Shown: positions 1-11,652 of the stretch, in pieces
How positions within the stretch are numbered: position 1 is the stretch's first letter
Layout: the number at the start of each line of letters is the position of its first letter
Origin: Patiria pectinifera
Lineage: Eukaryota; Echinodermata; Asteroidea; Valvatida; Asterinidae
Assembly: GCA_029964075.1 (NCBI GenBank)
Contig: CM057129.1
Location: forward strand, 25,597,430 to 25,661,429
Direction of reading: 5' to 3'
Length of the DNA: 64,000 bases
Made by a program: the position numbers and the translations under genes
The notes under the pieces: generated by a model
Told to the model about the DNA's origin: nothing
What the model saw: only the letters and a program-made list of their open reading frames with translations
Database searches by the model: none

Positions 1-15
1 GGTTTTTTTTTGTAG

Positions 16-1277
16 ATATATTCCACCAAGTCCGATGTCTGGAGTTATGGCATTCTCATGTGGGAACTCTACTCCTTTGGAAGAGTACCCTACCCTCGTG
101 TGGTAAGTCCAAACACTTTTGAGATTCCTTTAGGTGTTTTAGATTCCTGTCCTAAATACATTTGGGTCCTTCAATAAATTGACGGTCCACAATGTGACAT
201 TTTAGCTGCAGAAAGTAGCTCAAGAGATTGTCATGTCTCTCCGTTGGTTGGTTAGTAACAAACGTCAGCACATGCCTTCTTTGGCAACCAATTACCTTTT
301 TTCGTAGGCCCTCGCAACAACACGTGTTTAAGGTTTCCACTGACCAGTACCAGTTACCAATTTATTGCAGTCATGGAAAATTGGGTCACGAGGTCACTCA
401 TTTCGCGTTGGGGTTAGCACTGTACTGCACACAAATCAGGTGTTCCACATGCTATAAAACGCTTCATGCACCAACTGACATTCAACAAAATAATGGGATC
501 CTTTTCAATTGACAGTCACGACCACGTGAGTAGTTGTACATTATAAGAACAGACATTTACATTGTACATGACTTATAGGCTACAGCAGGTCTACAGTTGG
601 GCGGCAGCTTCCGAGATCATTTTGAGCGTGTTCCTGTCCCTGTTACCTTGGTACTTTGTAATTTGCCATTCAAGTGACATTAAGAATAGCTTTAAACAAT
701 TTTTTTATTTGTTGAGTAGGTAGTTTGCTATTCATAATCACTCTCGAAGGACGACTGCATTAAAAAGTGTATTAGAATTAGTAAATAGTCTATATCAGAT
801 TTTACAGGGACAAGAAAAAAAGTGGACTTCAAATTTATTGAACACCCCATAATTTGCCAAAATTTAGTTCATTAGAATGAAGTAGTGAAGGTGTGCGGTA
901 ACACCATGTGGAAATCTCTTTTCAGAAGATGTGTGGTTCTGAAAAGAACCGGTTGGTTGTGAAACTCGACGTTCCGATCAGTACGCTCTGATGGTCTTCA
1001 GGAGAAGAGACAAGATAGAGTGCTTTCTAAGTCTTTTGTTGTTGTTGTTTGTTTTATTGACTAACTGTAGCCTGCAGATGACGTCATAAAGTTTGTGGAA
1101 GATGGTAACCGAATGCAGCCGCCTGACGACTGCCCCGACACCGTCTATGACGTCATGAACAGATGCTGGAAGTTACAGCCGGAGAAAAGACCAACGTTTC
1201 GCCAGATCGAATCCAGAGTGATGGAACTGAGGCGCTTACTAAAAGAAGAACAGCGAGGGATGGAGTCAGCGTCTTAG
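16..1277 (+). CDS. CSK: CSK-like cytoplasmic tyrosine kinase, C-terminal two exons (partial)
   Basis: Two exons are visible: 16-102 (after an acceptor ending tttgtag, donor gtaagt) and 1071-1277 (after ctgtag), both phase 0. They give the last 97 residues and a stop. The first exon encodes kinase subdomain IX (SDVWSYGILMWE, then SFGRVPYPR). The second encodes the C-lobe with CWKLQPEKRPTF, the conserved subdomain XI arginine, and a short basic/acidic helix ending MESAS. The YPR motif, the VYDVM segment and the absence of a Src-type regulatory tyrosine tail point to the CSK/CTK family, which phosphorylates the inhibitory tail tyrosine of Src kinases at the membrane. The upstream exons (SH3, SH2, N-lobe) lie outside the window. 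It could be another cytoplasmic tyrosine kinase; family assignment is from the C-lobe only. Confidence 0.75.
103..1070 (+). other. Intron of the CSK-like gene
   Basis: AT-rich sequence between the gtaagt donor at 103 and the ctgtag acceptor ending at 1070. No coding potential is seen. Near its 3' end, on the minus strand, it carries a retroelement relic with a stem-loop and a hammerhead-like core (separate entry at 935-1001). Confidence 0.7.
935..1001 (-). repeat. Retroelement relic with hammerhead-ribozyme-like core and stem-loop
   Basis: On the minus strand the order is CTGAAGA (995-1001), a hairpin with arms ATCAG/CTGAT (about 976-993), then GGAACGTC (968-975), and 18 bases later a perfect stem-loop GGTTCT-TTTC-AGAACC (935-950). 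The box I / hairpin / box II order resembles the small hammerhead motifs of Penelope-like elements and retrozymes, but both conserved boxes are imperfect. The stem-loop alone also matches a histone mRNA 3' stem-loop. A related arrangement occurs at 62481-62560. Confidence 0.35.
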
Positions 1278-1887
1278 AAGGCCGGAAGGTCAGACATCAA
1301 ATCGTGGAATTATTGGTCTTCTGATGCAACTTGACACACGGCCAGTCTGATAAAAAAAAAATGTGTGCGTTTTGTGATTGAGAAGACTCTTTATGTTGAC
1401 CATTTCTACGGCATGTCCCTACATGCAGCTGTGGTTTTTTTTTTTTTTTACTGTTTTGTTACTTATTTTCCCCACAAGTGAGACCCAGAATGCTCCAGGG
1501 TGCACCGTGAACTCTTTCATTCACAGAAACGTTGGAAGTTGTATTCTTCTTGAAATGCACCTCAGGAAATTCCCAACCAATGAAAGCCAAAAACAAAACG
1601 ATTAAATGAGCTTTTTGTGCTGTCATTTCCCCATCAGCGTTAGTTTAAAAAGTCATTATTTTGCCTCTAGATTAAACGTGCCTCTGTATTGTTAAGGCAT
1701 TGTAAAAGATAGTCATTCTGCAAACAGTCTTTATTGCTGTTCCAATGTGATGTTGGTTTTTTTTTTATATCAAGAGCGTTTGCTGTTAAACTCAAACACA
1801 CAAACAAGGAACAGAAAACTTTTCAATAAGTTGGTCATCACTTCCTCATTAACCGTTTTAAAGATTAGCATGAAGATTTTAAACCAA
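1278..1887. other. Probable 3' UTR and start of a gene-free region
   Basis: Follows the kinase stop codon. It holds long T and A runs and no open frame with family features. No clear AATAAA close to the stop was found, so the 3' end of the transcript is not placed. Confidence 0.4.
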
Positions 1888-2394
1888 TAAGCATCGTCGA
1901 TATTGGAACTTTCAATAATCAGTATACTGGAAATTCAATATCGAGAATATTCGATATATCAATTATCCCGTGTAAATGTAGGTGCACTATGATACAAAAA
2001 AAAAACAATCTGAAGTCCCAATTTTCCGTGTTTTTTTTTTCTGGAGCATATTGCTCAAACTTTTTAAAACAAATCTCAGCACTGAGAGTTTGTCCAGAAC
2101 GGGCGGTTTCTTTCGAGATTTCACATTAGGGAGACCGCGAACTCCAACGAACGCTGAGCAGCACAGCTTGCCACCAAATTTTATTTCATTGTACAGCGAA
2201 TGTTAAACACAAAGTAAAAGCACAAACAGGAGATTTATTTCGAAAGATCATTTGATGCATTTTCGATAGGTACGATATCATTCCTTAATATTGAAAGTTT
2301 CGATATTTCGATATGATTTAAAAATTGCTATCGGCGATATTGATATAAAATTAATATCGAATAATCGAGTAATACGATATATCGACGGTGCTTA
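1888..2394. mobile_element. hAT-type MITE with ATATCGATAT-rich interior
   Basis: Termini TAAGCATCGTCGATAT and its imperfect inverted copy (ending ATATCGACGGTGCTTA) bound a 507-bp non-coding segment. The flanks are taaaccaa (1880-1887) and taaaccag (2395-2402), a TSD matching at 7 of 8 bases. The interior near both ends is packed with palindromic ATCGATAT variants. The length, 8-bp TSD and lack of coding fit a non-autonomous hAT element. Confidence 0.65.
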
Positions 2395-3883
2395 TAAACC
2401 AGCTGTTGCTTTTTCATTTTCTGTTCTTCAATTTTTTTTTTTTAAATGCAATCACACATGTTTAATGTTTACTTTTTATTCAAAAGTCAATATTGACTTT
2501 ATTTTAGTAGCTTTACCTACTTCATGTTGAGAAATTAGCAAAATATTGTTTTTGTAGCGAAACTAACTCAGATATCAGGCTGGCCCTGTTCTTAGCATGT
2601 ACTGAGATTGAGATGATTGATGCATGGACTGTCAGTGATAGTACAGTAGTACTTTCATCATCGTCCACCTGCAGTGGCCCAGGTTCACATCCCACCTTGT
2701 ACATCATGAATATCGGCTATATCAGGAATTTTCCTTGCTTTCCTTTAAGGCAATATACATGTACAACATTATGCAAACATCAACCAAAAAAAACCCCTAC
2801 CAAATTGTTATGAAATACCTTACTTGACTGTAAGTGAATAACAGTCTGAAGCATCCTGTGATTTTCAAGAAAAGTGGAATTGTATCGATTGCCAACAATG
2901 GTCGGCTGACCATCGTTGGAAAAAAACCTGACTGTCCCAATTTATCAAATTTTAGTTAGTCCCCTTTTTTTTGCTGTCGGTTACACATCCGTTAACGGGT
3001 GCAAGCCAGCTAGTCAGGGTCCCTGACCTGACAATTCCTCGACATTTATAATTGCTCTGGTTCATCTGAAGTAAGGTCAGGGAACCAGACTACAAGACCA
3101 GCATTTTTTTCTTTGTTTTTCCAGCATCTATGCACAGAAAAGTTAAACAGGTCAGTGTAACAGTATTTGCTATAAAATACTTACCCCCAAATCCATCCAT
3201 TTTTGAATTACAGCAAAAGCAAGTATTTTAAATTACATGTAATTTTAAACTGAAATGTTTCTTCCTTCTTATTTCTCATTCAAACTTGGGATCTGAGTGA
3301 CAACGGTTGCCAATTTCAGATAAACAGAAAGATAAGCAGAAAGCAAAATGTGCTAAGCCAGAACCAGATGGGAACCAGTCACATGCAGCATACATTGCAT
3401 GACAATTTGGCTGGTAAACGGTCAGCATACATTGTCTGCGCTTAGCACTGAATACGGGATATTCCCAATACAGAGCGCCACCAAGAGGTTGCCACGGAGG
3501 GTCCATTATTCAAGTTTACGGTCGACAAAAACATGGCGGACTTGCTGCGATTTTGGACGAATGTCAGTTGACAACTTGAGGAATATTTTGATAGATCGTG
3601 GCAAAGCATTCTACCGCCTCACAGAAAAAACACCATCTTGATAAAAAGAAAAGGAAAAAAAAGAAAAAGATACTTGAAATGTACGCTTACGAAACTACTG
3701 ATCGGACAAACTTACAATTTTACGTCACGTGTGTCTCCCACAATGCACTGTGAAAAATTGACTCTTGGTGGACTGTGGTTACCTCATGATGGCGCACTGT
3801 TTTGGGAATCACCCTGTATTGTTTGTGCTTAGTACTTGGCCCCAGTGGAATTGGCCCTAGTGCTCGAGCGCTGGTTTGGATAC
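2395..3883. other. Gene-free stretch
   Basis: AT-rich sequence with homopolymer runs. None of the short open frames here resembles a known family, and I see no RNA gene or clear element boundary. Confidence 0.5.
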
Positions 3884-4335
3884 TAGGACTGGGCGTTGAC
3901 GAATAATTTGGTATTTGATTATTCCAACTTGGACTTGATTTGATGGAATATTCAAATATTCAATATCGAAATGCACTGATCAAGTAACAAATGCACCAGC
4001 CTAAACTGGCCGCCAATCGGGTTTTGTGGGCACCTGCACTTGTCAAAAATTGACAAACGAGCTTTTGAAAATAGTGTAAAGAAAAAGCAGCAGAATGGCT
4101 GGTATTTTAACGATTTTAGAGAAGAAAGTTGAGCTAACATTTCTCAAATAAGCCGTCAAATCATGGGCAAAGTGGCTTTGAACTTATTGTACGATTAAAA
4201 TAACATTGGGGACAGTTTTCATCATCTGCTTGAGACCGCTCACATTTTTTTCAATATTTGAATCATAAAAGTGCTATTCGAATATTCGATCGATGATCAA
4301 ATATTCAAATATGCAGTTTAACCGACACAGCCCTA
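3884..4335. mobile_element. Probable hAT-like MITE with TTCGAATATTC-rich ends
   Basis: Left end TAGGACTGGGCGTTGACG and right end (inverted) TAGGGCTGTGTCGG are imperfect inverted repeats. The subterminal zones hold repeated AATATTCAAATATT and TTCGAATATTCG motifs. No matching TSD was found, so the boundaries are approximate. Confidence 0.45.
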
Positions 4336-5310
4336 CGTGTACCCAGAATAGTGACTGCTTACTCAAGTCCAAGGTTGTTGACTTTCCTTCCCCCTTCTTC
4401 CACAGCTCCCACCAGGATGGGTTTCATCCTGTGTGGACAGCACCATACCTCATTTGCCTCCAGATAAATGGAGTAAATTCAAAACATTTGAATTTGACAA
4501 GTCCAAAGTCGGGAGTGTCATGTTTGTGCAAGTGTGTAATTAATATAAGATCCAAATTATAATCTGAACGGTAAAAATAATGGTTGCTAGTGTATTCCAA
4601 ACTCGCAGTTTAATGCAATAACTGGGGATACTTTTAATTTTGACAGAATACGGTTAAGCAGAAGTTTATGCAGGATGGATTTTTTCCCCCAAGTATTTTC
4701 GTAGAACATTATTTTATTGGATTTGTGTACATTATAATCAAAATGGTGTGTATCCACTCATTATGTAAAATGTTTTTGTTTTATATTCCACATGCGTAAG
4801 AAAATTTCAATCATGTATGCCTGTATGTTTTGTTACAATATTTTCCTTGTCTTTTCCAAAAACCTTTTATCATTTCATAATATGTTCTTTTTACAGGTTG
4901 TCCCACAAAAAGCCTAATGGTCGAATCGAGCATGTTTTCAGAAAAGTGGGGGTAGTATTCAAAATCGTGTCTAATGTATTGCTGAGTAGAATAATTGGTC
5001 TTCCAAATGCTTTTTAGTTGGTTTCATTAGGATGTTTTGTTCAAAAGATACAGCAATCACAATACGGGACTTGAAAAACCACTTGGGCCACTTTTTTTAT
5101 TTATCAAGTTTACAGATCGAAGCCGGTAGAATAAGTCACACGTTACTCTTGAACCAGGTCAAAAATCCTTTGGGTGTTTCTCTAACTGCGCTTTCTTGCT
5201 GTCAAGGAAAGTGGCCCAGTACGATTTTCATCCCTTGAGTTCGATGAAGCATAACGTTTGTTCCAATGCATCGATTTGAATGAAATAAAGTGTGTATGGT
5301 AGATTGGTTA

Positions 5311-5682
5311 GGCCAAAAAAAAAAAAGTCTCCGGTTTCTGGTATGCGCGCGCATCGCCGTAGCCATGCGCGTCGGCAAAATGAAAAAGTTTTTTTTTCAA
5401 TGAAAGATGATGTCTCAAAACTGCCAAACTCACTGGTTTGACTGGAATCCTGCTGCTGCACAATTTTAACGTGTTTTTAGATGGGGTTATGGTCGAGAAT
5501 AAGCTTTATGTGGCCTCTCTGGACTCCCATATATTTGCACTAAGTTTAGTCGGGCGCCATTTGCAGTCATCAGCCGACATTTGAAGCAAAAAAATCAGGT
5601 AAAAAAAAAAAAGAAAGCCGCGTCGCCGCACCACTTTTTGGGCAAGCTCCATACCAGAAACCGGAGACTTTTTTTTTTGGCC
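5311..5682. mobile_element. PIF/Harbinger-like MITE
   Basis: Inverted ends GGCC followed by an A/T run and then GTCTCCGGTTTCTGGTATG face each other with TTA on both sides (5308-5310 and 5683-5685). A 3-bp TTA duplication is the PIF/Harbinger signature. The interior is non-coding and rich in GCGCGC/GTCGCCG. Confidence 0.6.
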
Positions 5683-6759
5683 TTATCTGACTTTAAGAGG
5701 TAATTTGAAAATATTCCAAAACTCACATGCAATATATCTTTATTAATTAGTTTTTGACTTTCTTTGTGGGGCAACCTGTGTAAACCTTTTTATTTTAGAA
5801 TCAGTGAGCGGAAGTTTAAGAGTGATTCTGTGCTCATGTTTAGCAAAAGTAATTTTGAGCCAAAGTTTGATTTTGTGCTTAGGTTTAGCACAGTAATCAC
5901 AGCTGTATATATTTGCTACTGCCATGGAAACTTTCAAATGCTATTCCCAATCTAACATGCAAGTTCATGATAAAAGTTGTACAAAAATGTGTATAAATTA
6001 ATTTTCTTTCTTACCAATGGAAACACTATATTTCTGATTTCGAACGGAATTCATCATGATTCTTATTCATTTTACAATTTTGCTCAGCGAAAACAGCATT
6101 TAAACCTTAACTTTTGCAGTTAAAAAAATTCAAGGTTGGAAACTTCACGGGGAAGAAAATCGTGAGTTTTGAAATTTCGAAACTGTTTCCATGAGTATTT
6201 CTATGCTGTTCGTGATGTGCAAGAAAGATATTTTTTACTGTATTTATTGTGAGCATCAAGTTAGATATTGAAATGATCTCTTTTAGGTTGGATGTTTGCA
6301 ACAAATTTGTATATTTTGCATTAATATCAAGACAATCTTCATAAGAACGTTGTGCAGATAAGCCATTTTGAAGTATTTATCAAAATGGTTCTTAATTTGC
6401 TTTGTACGTTTCTGTTCCATGTTCTTTAAAATTCCTGCTTATTTCAGTCCCAAACTTTGCGGAATTATGATGTGTTAGTATGTATGTGTGATAACGTTTT
6501 TATCCTCAAATTAGACCCTTTTTTTAGCAGAAGATACCATGGTTCTATTTTTGTACTAGTCTATCTTAGAATAATTAAGAAGTGATTGATAATTAAGCAT
6601 TTTTTACTTGCCAATACTCAGAATTAGAAAGAGAAAACCGTATGTTTTGTTCTTTTTGTCCTTTTCTTTTGCTGTACTTTTAATGGTGCATAGAATGTGT
6701 TCTTTTTATGTTGACTTATAATTTTGCAAGAAACATGCCAAATTCATCATACCTGTTAC

Positions 6760-7205
6760 CAGGGCTGTGCATTCGGAACCAGGTATCCAAATACCCAACT
6801 GCTGATGTCAAATTATGGGATCCGGTACCCATAACCAACTTGACAAGGTACTTAGTAACTTCTCAGACAATGAAAAAGAAGGGTTTTGAATGTCATTTGT
6901 GGAGAAATTTCAGAAGGAGAACCAGGCTACATGGCAAAACAAATAAAGATTCACCTTGATGACGCTTGCGAAAATGCAACATCGTACAACTCACTGAATG
7001 TACTAGCTCACTTTACACGCTTGTATCTTGCTGCATTGGCGCACCGATGTGGCAGTATTATCGTGTGGACCTTTATGAACAATCTGAACAGCAGCATCCG
7101 AGTTTTACATTTTGGGGTTAGGTTTCTTTCATGTGTACCTGGGTACCCGTGTTTTTTTCCAACCGGGTATCCGCTTCCTGTACTATCCGTAAATGCACAC
7201 CCCTA
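6760..7205. mobile_element. hAT-type MITE with GGGTACCC motif interior
   Basis: Ends CAGGGCTGTGCATT and AATGCACACCCCTA are inverted repeats. The flanks cctgttac (6752-6759) and tctgttac (7206-7213) agree at 7 of 8 bases, as for an aged 8-bp hAT TSD. The interior repeats GGTATCC, GGGTACCC and AATACCC motifs. The open frames that overlap it look like chance. Confidence 0.65.
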
Positions 7206-8369
7206 TCTGTTACAACCTGTTCAATATTATTGCTAAGACAATATTTCTACAAGTTTATCATAGGACAGTCACAAGTCAAATCCACTAGTTATATCACAAG
7301 TAAGAGGGAATTGGCAGTGCCAAAAGGAAAAAGAACGCCTTTTTTTGTTGTAGTTCATTTGAGAAGCCTCTTAAGATGAATGTGAGATAGGACAGTGATT
7401 GACTTGTGAAGGACTTGGCTTCATCTCCGCATCAAGTTGGAAATGGATGAGAAGATCTGATTGGAATAATCATTTTGTTGAAGAAAAGTTTTGCAGTTTT
7501 TCCTTGGAAACTTTGCAGTGCTTGGTGAATGAAATTGTAGCCCATGATCCAAGAACAATAAGCAGTCATAATTTTAGTTGCTATTTTGTTAAAAATTCTT
7601 TGAATCTGTCAAATCTCCAAAGCAGTTACAGTTTGCTGCAGCTATGATTTTTCTGTCTTTCTTACTTTCTTTTGGAAAGAAATATGGTTACAGAAAATAG
7701 TGTGTATAATTTCTTTTTTAAGCCTGAAAATATGCTTGTAACTGATGTGTATTGTTTTAAAATGAATTGTGTTAAATTGTGTATGCTCTACTATTTGGCA
7801 TGGGGAAATAAAGCTGAACGTGATTTGGCATTAAATCTGTTGTATTGTGTTGTCTTCTGTTATTGGGTTTGAGGCTGGGTTGGGGAATTAGTGACTTTAT
7901 TTGTAGGGTGGAATCGAGTTGGGGTCATGGGGGCTACTTCAAGCACAAAACTGACAAGTACAGTCATGGAAGTAGAAATTTCAGATTGGAAATAATTTTA
8001 CCTACAATTCCAATTGAAGGAAAAATCATTGGAACTCGGGTAAAGTTTTTACTTTTTTGTTTGTTTTGGGACATGTGGAAGGGAAAACAGTTAAAAGCCG
8101 TTGTCCAAAAACATGAATGACGTTTATGCTACTGTGCATCGGGAGTCCTGTTTATTACGTCACGATTTACTGTGTTTTGTTTGCTGCCCGCAACGACGAC
8201 TTTTGCACAGTTGCACGTTCGGGTCGAAACTGGACCTGAAAAACAGCTCTCAAAAGTACCTTTTGTACTCATTTAATGACAGAAACAATAGTCGTTTTTA
8301 TTTCATCACACCTTAGGCTACATATACCCGAAAAATGACGGAAATGTCTTCGAGCATTCCACAACCTCT

Positions 8370-9600
8370 TTAAGTGGGCGGTCTCTACGTCACTGTATGG
8401 CCATGCTCGTTTATTGTACATGTATACTTGGTCGATTGGCTCGGTGTATGCTTTTAATGCTGTGTATGCTTTCAATCTCACGAAGATATTGTTTTTTAAA
8501 TCAGCAGCTGTGTGCACTGCTTGTTCTTCTTGCTCTCGATTCTTGCTTCTGTGCGCAATTGCACTTAATAAAGTTGAATTAAAAATTGAAAAAAAAAATC
8601 AAAAGTAAAGAAATATTCTGGTTAAAGCTTGCCTATATACTTGGTTATCTTCAACACTTGCTTTACCATAAATGTACCTGCAAAAATGAAATGTCTGTCA
8701 TAACTCATTTGCGTGGCTTGTTCTGCGATAAAGATAAGAATTATCTGAAAATGAGAGTAACAAGGCAAGGAAAGAAAACCGAGTCTCGGTTACGTCAACC
8801 AAACTACGTTGAATGAAATAAGAGAAAAGTGCAAGTGAGAGACATCACGTGTGGGTGATTTGCAAACTTTCTGTTTGCGTTAATATACATGTAAGATGCG
8901 ACTTTAAAATAGTGCCAAGGGATATGTTTATATAAGAAACAGAACACTTGAAAAGATTTTAAAAGCACTAATAAAATAGTTGTAAATGTCAGTTTTCCAC
9001 CATCTAGGCGAAGAAAAGTAAGGAGAAGAATGGATTCATTGGCAGTCTTAAATCTGAAAGAGTGTGGATTCGTCGTCTTCCTTGTATAATTTGTCATTTT
9101 TGTTCCAAACCACTTTATTACTTGTCATGAAAAGAAGTCCTACTACTATCCAAATTAATTTATGCTTGTCGATACGCAAAAGAAGAATTATTAAGCCATT
9201 GCTGTATGGAATCCATTTCAAATTGTACAGTGTTATTTTATTTACCATGAATGGAGTTGTATTGAGAGACATTAATCTTATTTCTGTGTATGTATGAATC
9301 TGAAGAGTTACTGAACAGTACCGGTAATTAAGAAATGGGTGAGGTATTGTGTTATATGAAGTTGCTTTTGCTTAATATGCAAGAGATAATTAAACAACAA
9401 TTATTCATTGTGCTGCTTCGAATGAATCCATGATTTGTTTAGTTTAGTTAAATCGAGAAAGGAAGATATTTTGTTCTTAAATGTATCACCGTTCACTGGA
9501 ATCGATTTGATGTAATATTTTGTAAAAGTTGTGAATAGTTTAAGATTCCTTATATACAGAGAATGTATATTAAAGTCGAGTTTCTGCGAACAATTTGAAT
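8370..9600. repeat. Diverged duplicated blocks, copy 1 (order A-B)
   Basis: Block A (about 8370-8640, starting gggcggtctctacgtcactg) and block B (about 8728-9600, containing accgagtctcggttacgtca and gacatcacgtgtg) recur beyond the GPCR gene at about 15870-16115 and 14795-15700. Both are direct repeats, but the two blocks are in swapped order. No coding function is seen. Confidence 0.55.
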
Positions 9601-11652
9601 GTCCTTGAAACACCTCGCTTGATACTCAACCACGCATGCGCATTTAAGATTCTGCAGGTTTGTTTATCCCTTGCGGATTTCCATAAGTGACACGATTAAT
9701 ACCGAGGCAAGGCATTTTCTAGTTCTCGAGGAAAATACTTACTGAAATATTAAGGAGATTAAGTCATCCTCGAGGTTCAACCTCAACTTTTCTTGCGAGA
9801 AAATGGTTCACTTTATGTAATTGTATTGATGAATATAGAGAAACAAATATTGTCACTTTTGAAAGTAACCTGAACTTTTTGTGTAGTGTCTTTGACTACG
9901 AAACATATAACCGCTTTTGATAGTTTGTTCCGCAAGACAACTACGAAGCAGGCAGCTTCGTTCTTCCACATGCATGTGCTGTTAAAGATGTCGCATCTAT
10001 AGGAAGACATGTTCTGGTGTATTTGTGCACGGAGCCCATGTGCACACCACAGACATAAACCCAGACCGGTAAATAGACCCAAAATTGCCTACCAGGGAAA
10101 TGACGATTTGCATGCCCACAAGTTGTTGGCTACTTGGCTATTAGTATTAGAGCATTTTGTGGGCCATGAACTTAAAAGTTTGTATAAAAAGATGGGTGGA
10201 AGCCATGCACAGGTCTGTGAGCTCATATTTCTGTGAAATTCGGATGAAATTGGGCCCTAAAATTGCTCAATTTTGCAATGGAGCGTTGGCATCTTTTTTT
10301 TCTTCAAAATGGCGATGGCCACAGGACTACTTTGAGTGGTGATCATCTTTGGACAGTATTTGCTCTAAAGATGTTATTGGATTACCTCCCAAAAATTTGA
10401 ACAGAAATGAAATATGATAAGCTTTATGATGGGTGTCTCAAACACCTTGAAGAGTTGTGAGTACATTTGTATTTTTATAGTCATTTTTTGACGTGCGCGT
10501 AATTATCACTGAGGGCTATGCGAGTCAATTTACTGGTCTGCACCCATAGTACTTTAATAGAAACTTTGTTTCTTTTTTTCATTGTGCAAACTATATCCTT
10601 TGACTGGAATTTCAACTCATATAGATTATTGTAAAACACGTAGGTTTATGCTTATCCAGATCCAAATATGGTTTTATTTTATGGTTATTGCAAGTATTGC
10701 AGTGTTCCAGCAATGTATTTATTTGTATATAGCTGTTTTTAAGATGGCTACAGTTGTACTAAATACTGTACAGAAAACATGCATTGTATTGATCTATATT
10801 TTCCTCTTTGCCAACTAGGAATTAACAGAGAAAGATGGGCTTTTTGAAATTAACATTTTAAAATTGTGGGGACCACACTGCTGTATTGGCAAAGGCAACC
10901 TGTGTGATTACCTTTTTTTGTATACATTTGGGAGGGCTGTAACCACAGTTTCTTTCTGATTTGTTTTTAGAATCATGGGCTGTTTGAATATTACGTTTAT
11001 TTCATCGAAGGTTGACATTTCAAGACACAATAAAGAGGCCATGCAGTTTGTCCTATTTTAGCAGAAACTTTGTCAAAATAACTTCAGAAATAGATTGAAT
11101 ATTAATGGGTCGTGAGGAATTTTGAAAAGTGTCTGACCAAAAGAGTTTGCAGTTTGGGAAGAATATAAACAATACAGACGAGCATTTCAATTATACCCGC
11201 CGGCATTTTAAAACCAAGATGTTTTTAGTTTGTAGCTTTTATTACGCTTTTTGATGTACTGCAATGATAACTCTGAACAAAGCAAAATAAATACAGCAAA
11301 CGACAATTCTCTTTTGTGTGTGTTTTTTTATTTCCTGAGATTGAATGCAACATCAAACTTATTTTGTGTGTGTAAAAAACAACATTCCTTTTAAATCTGA
11401 CAGCAAGCACTTAGTTGCGCAAGAACCAGAACAAAAACTTGTTCATCATATTAAGCTATAGTGAACAGGGAAGTACATTTCACTTTTGCTTTCAAGACAA
11501 AGCAATACAAACACTGAAATGAAATGGTGAAAGTGCTAAGTGAGAAAGTCATTTCCTGTCATAAAAGAAAACCCAAACTTTGGAAAACTGTGGTTTGATA
11601 TCATAAGTTTGCAAGCTTCGAGAGAGTACACATTAGAAAATGACACAATCGG
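9601..11652. other. Gene-free stretch upstream of the GPCR
   Basis: AT-rich sequence with no recognisable exon, element ends or RNA gene. A fragment at about 10009-10080 (tttgtgcacggagcccatgt) is shared with the repeats at 35060-35350 and 48540-48800. Promoter elements of the GPCR must lie here or be remote, but none is distinctive. Confidence 0.45.

Noticed and set aside
935-950. Histone gene 3' stem-loop
   Set aside because: The hairpin fits, but no histone coding sequence lies upstream on the minus strand, and the same hairpin recurs with retroelement-like flanks at 62481.
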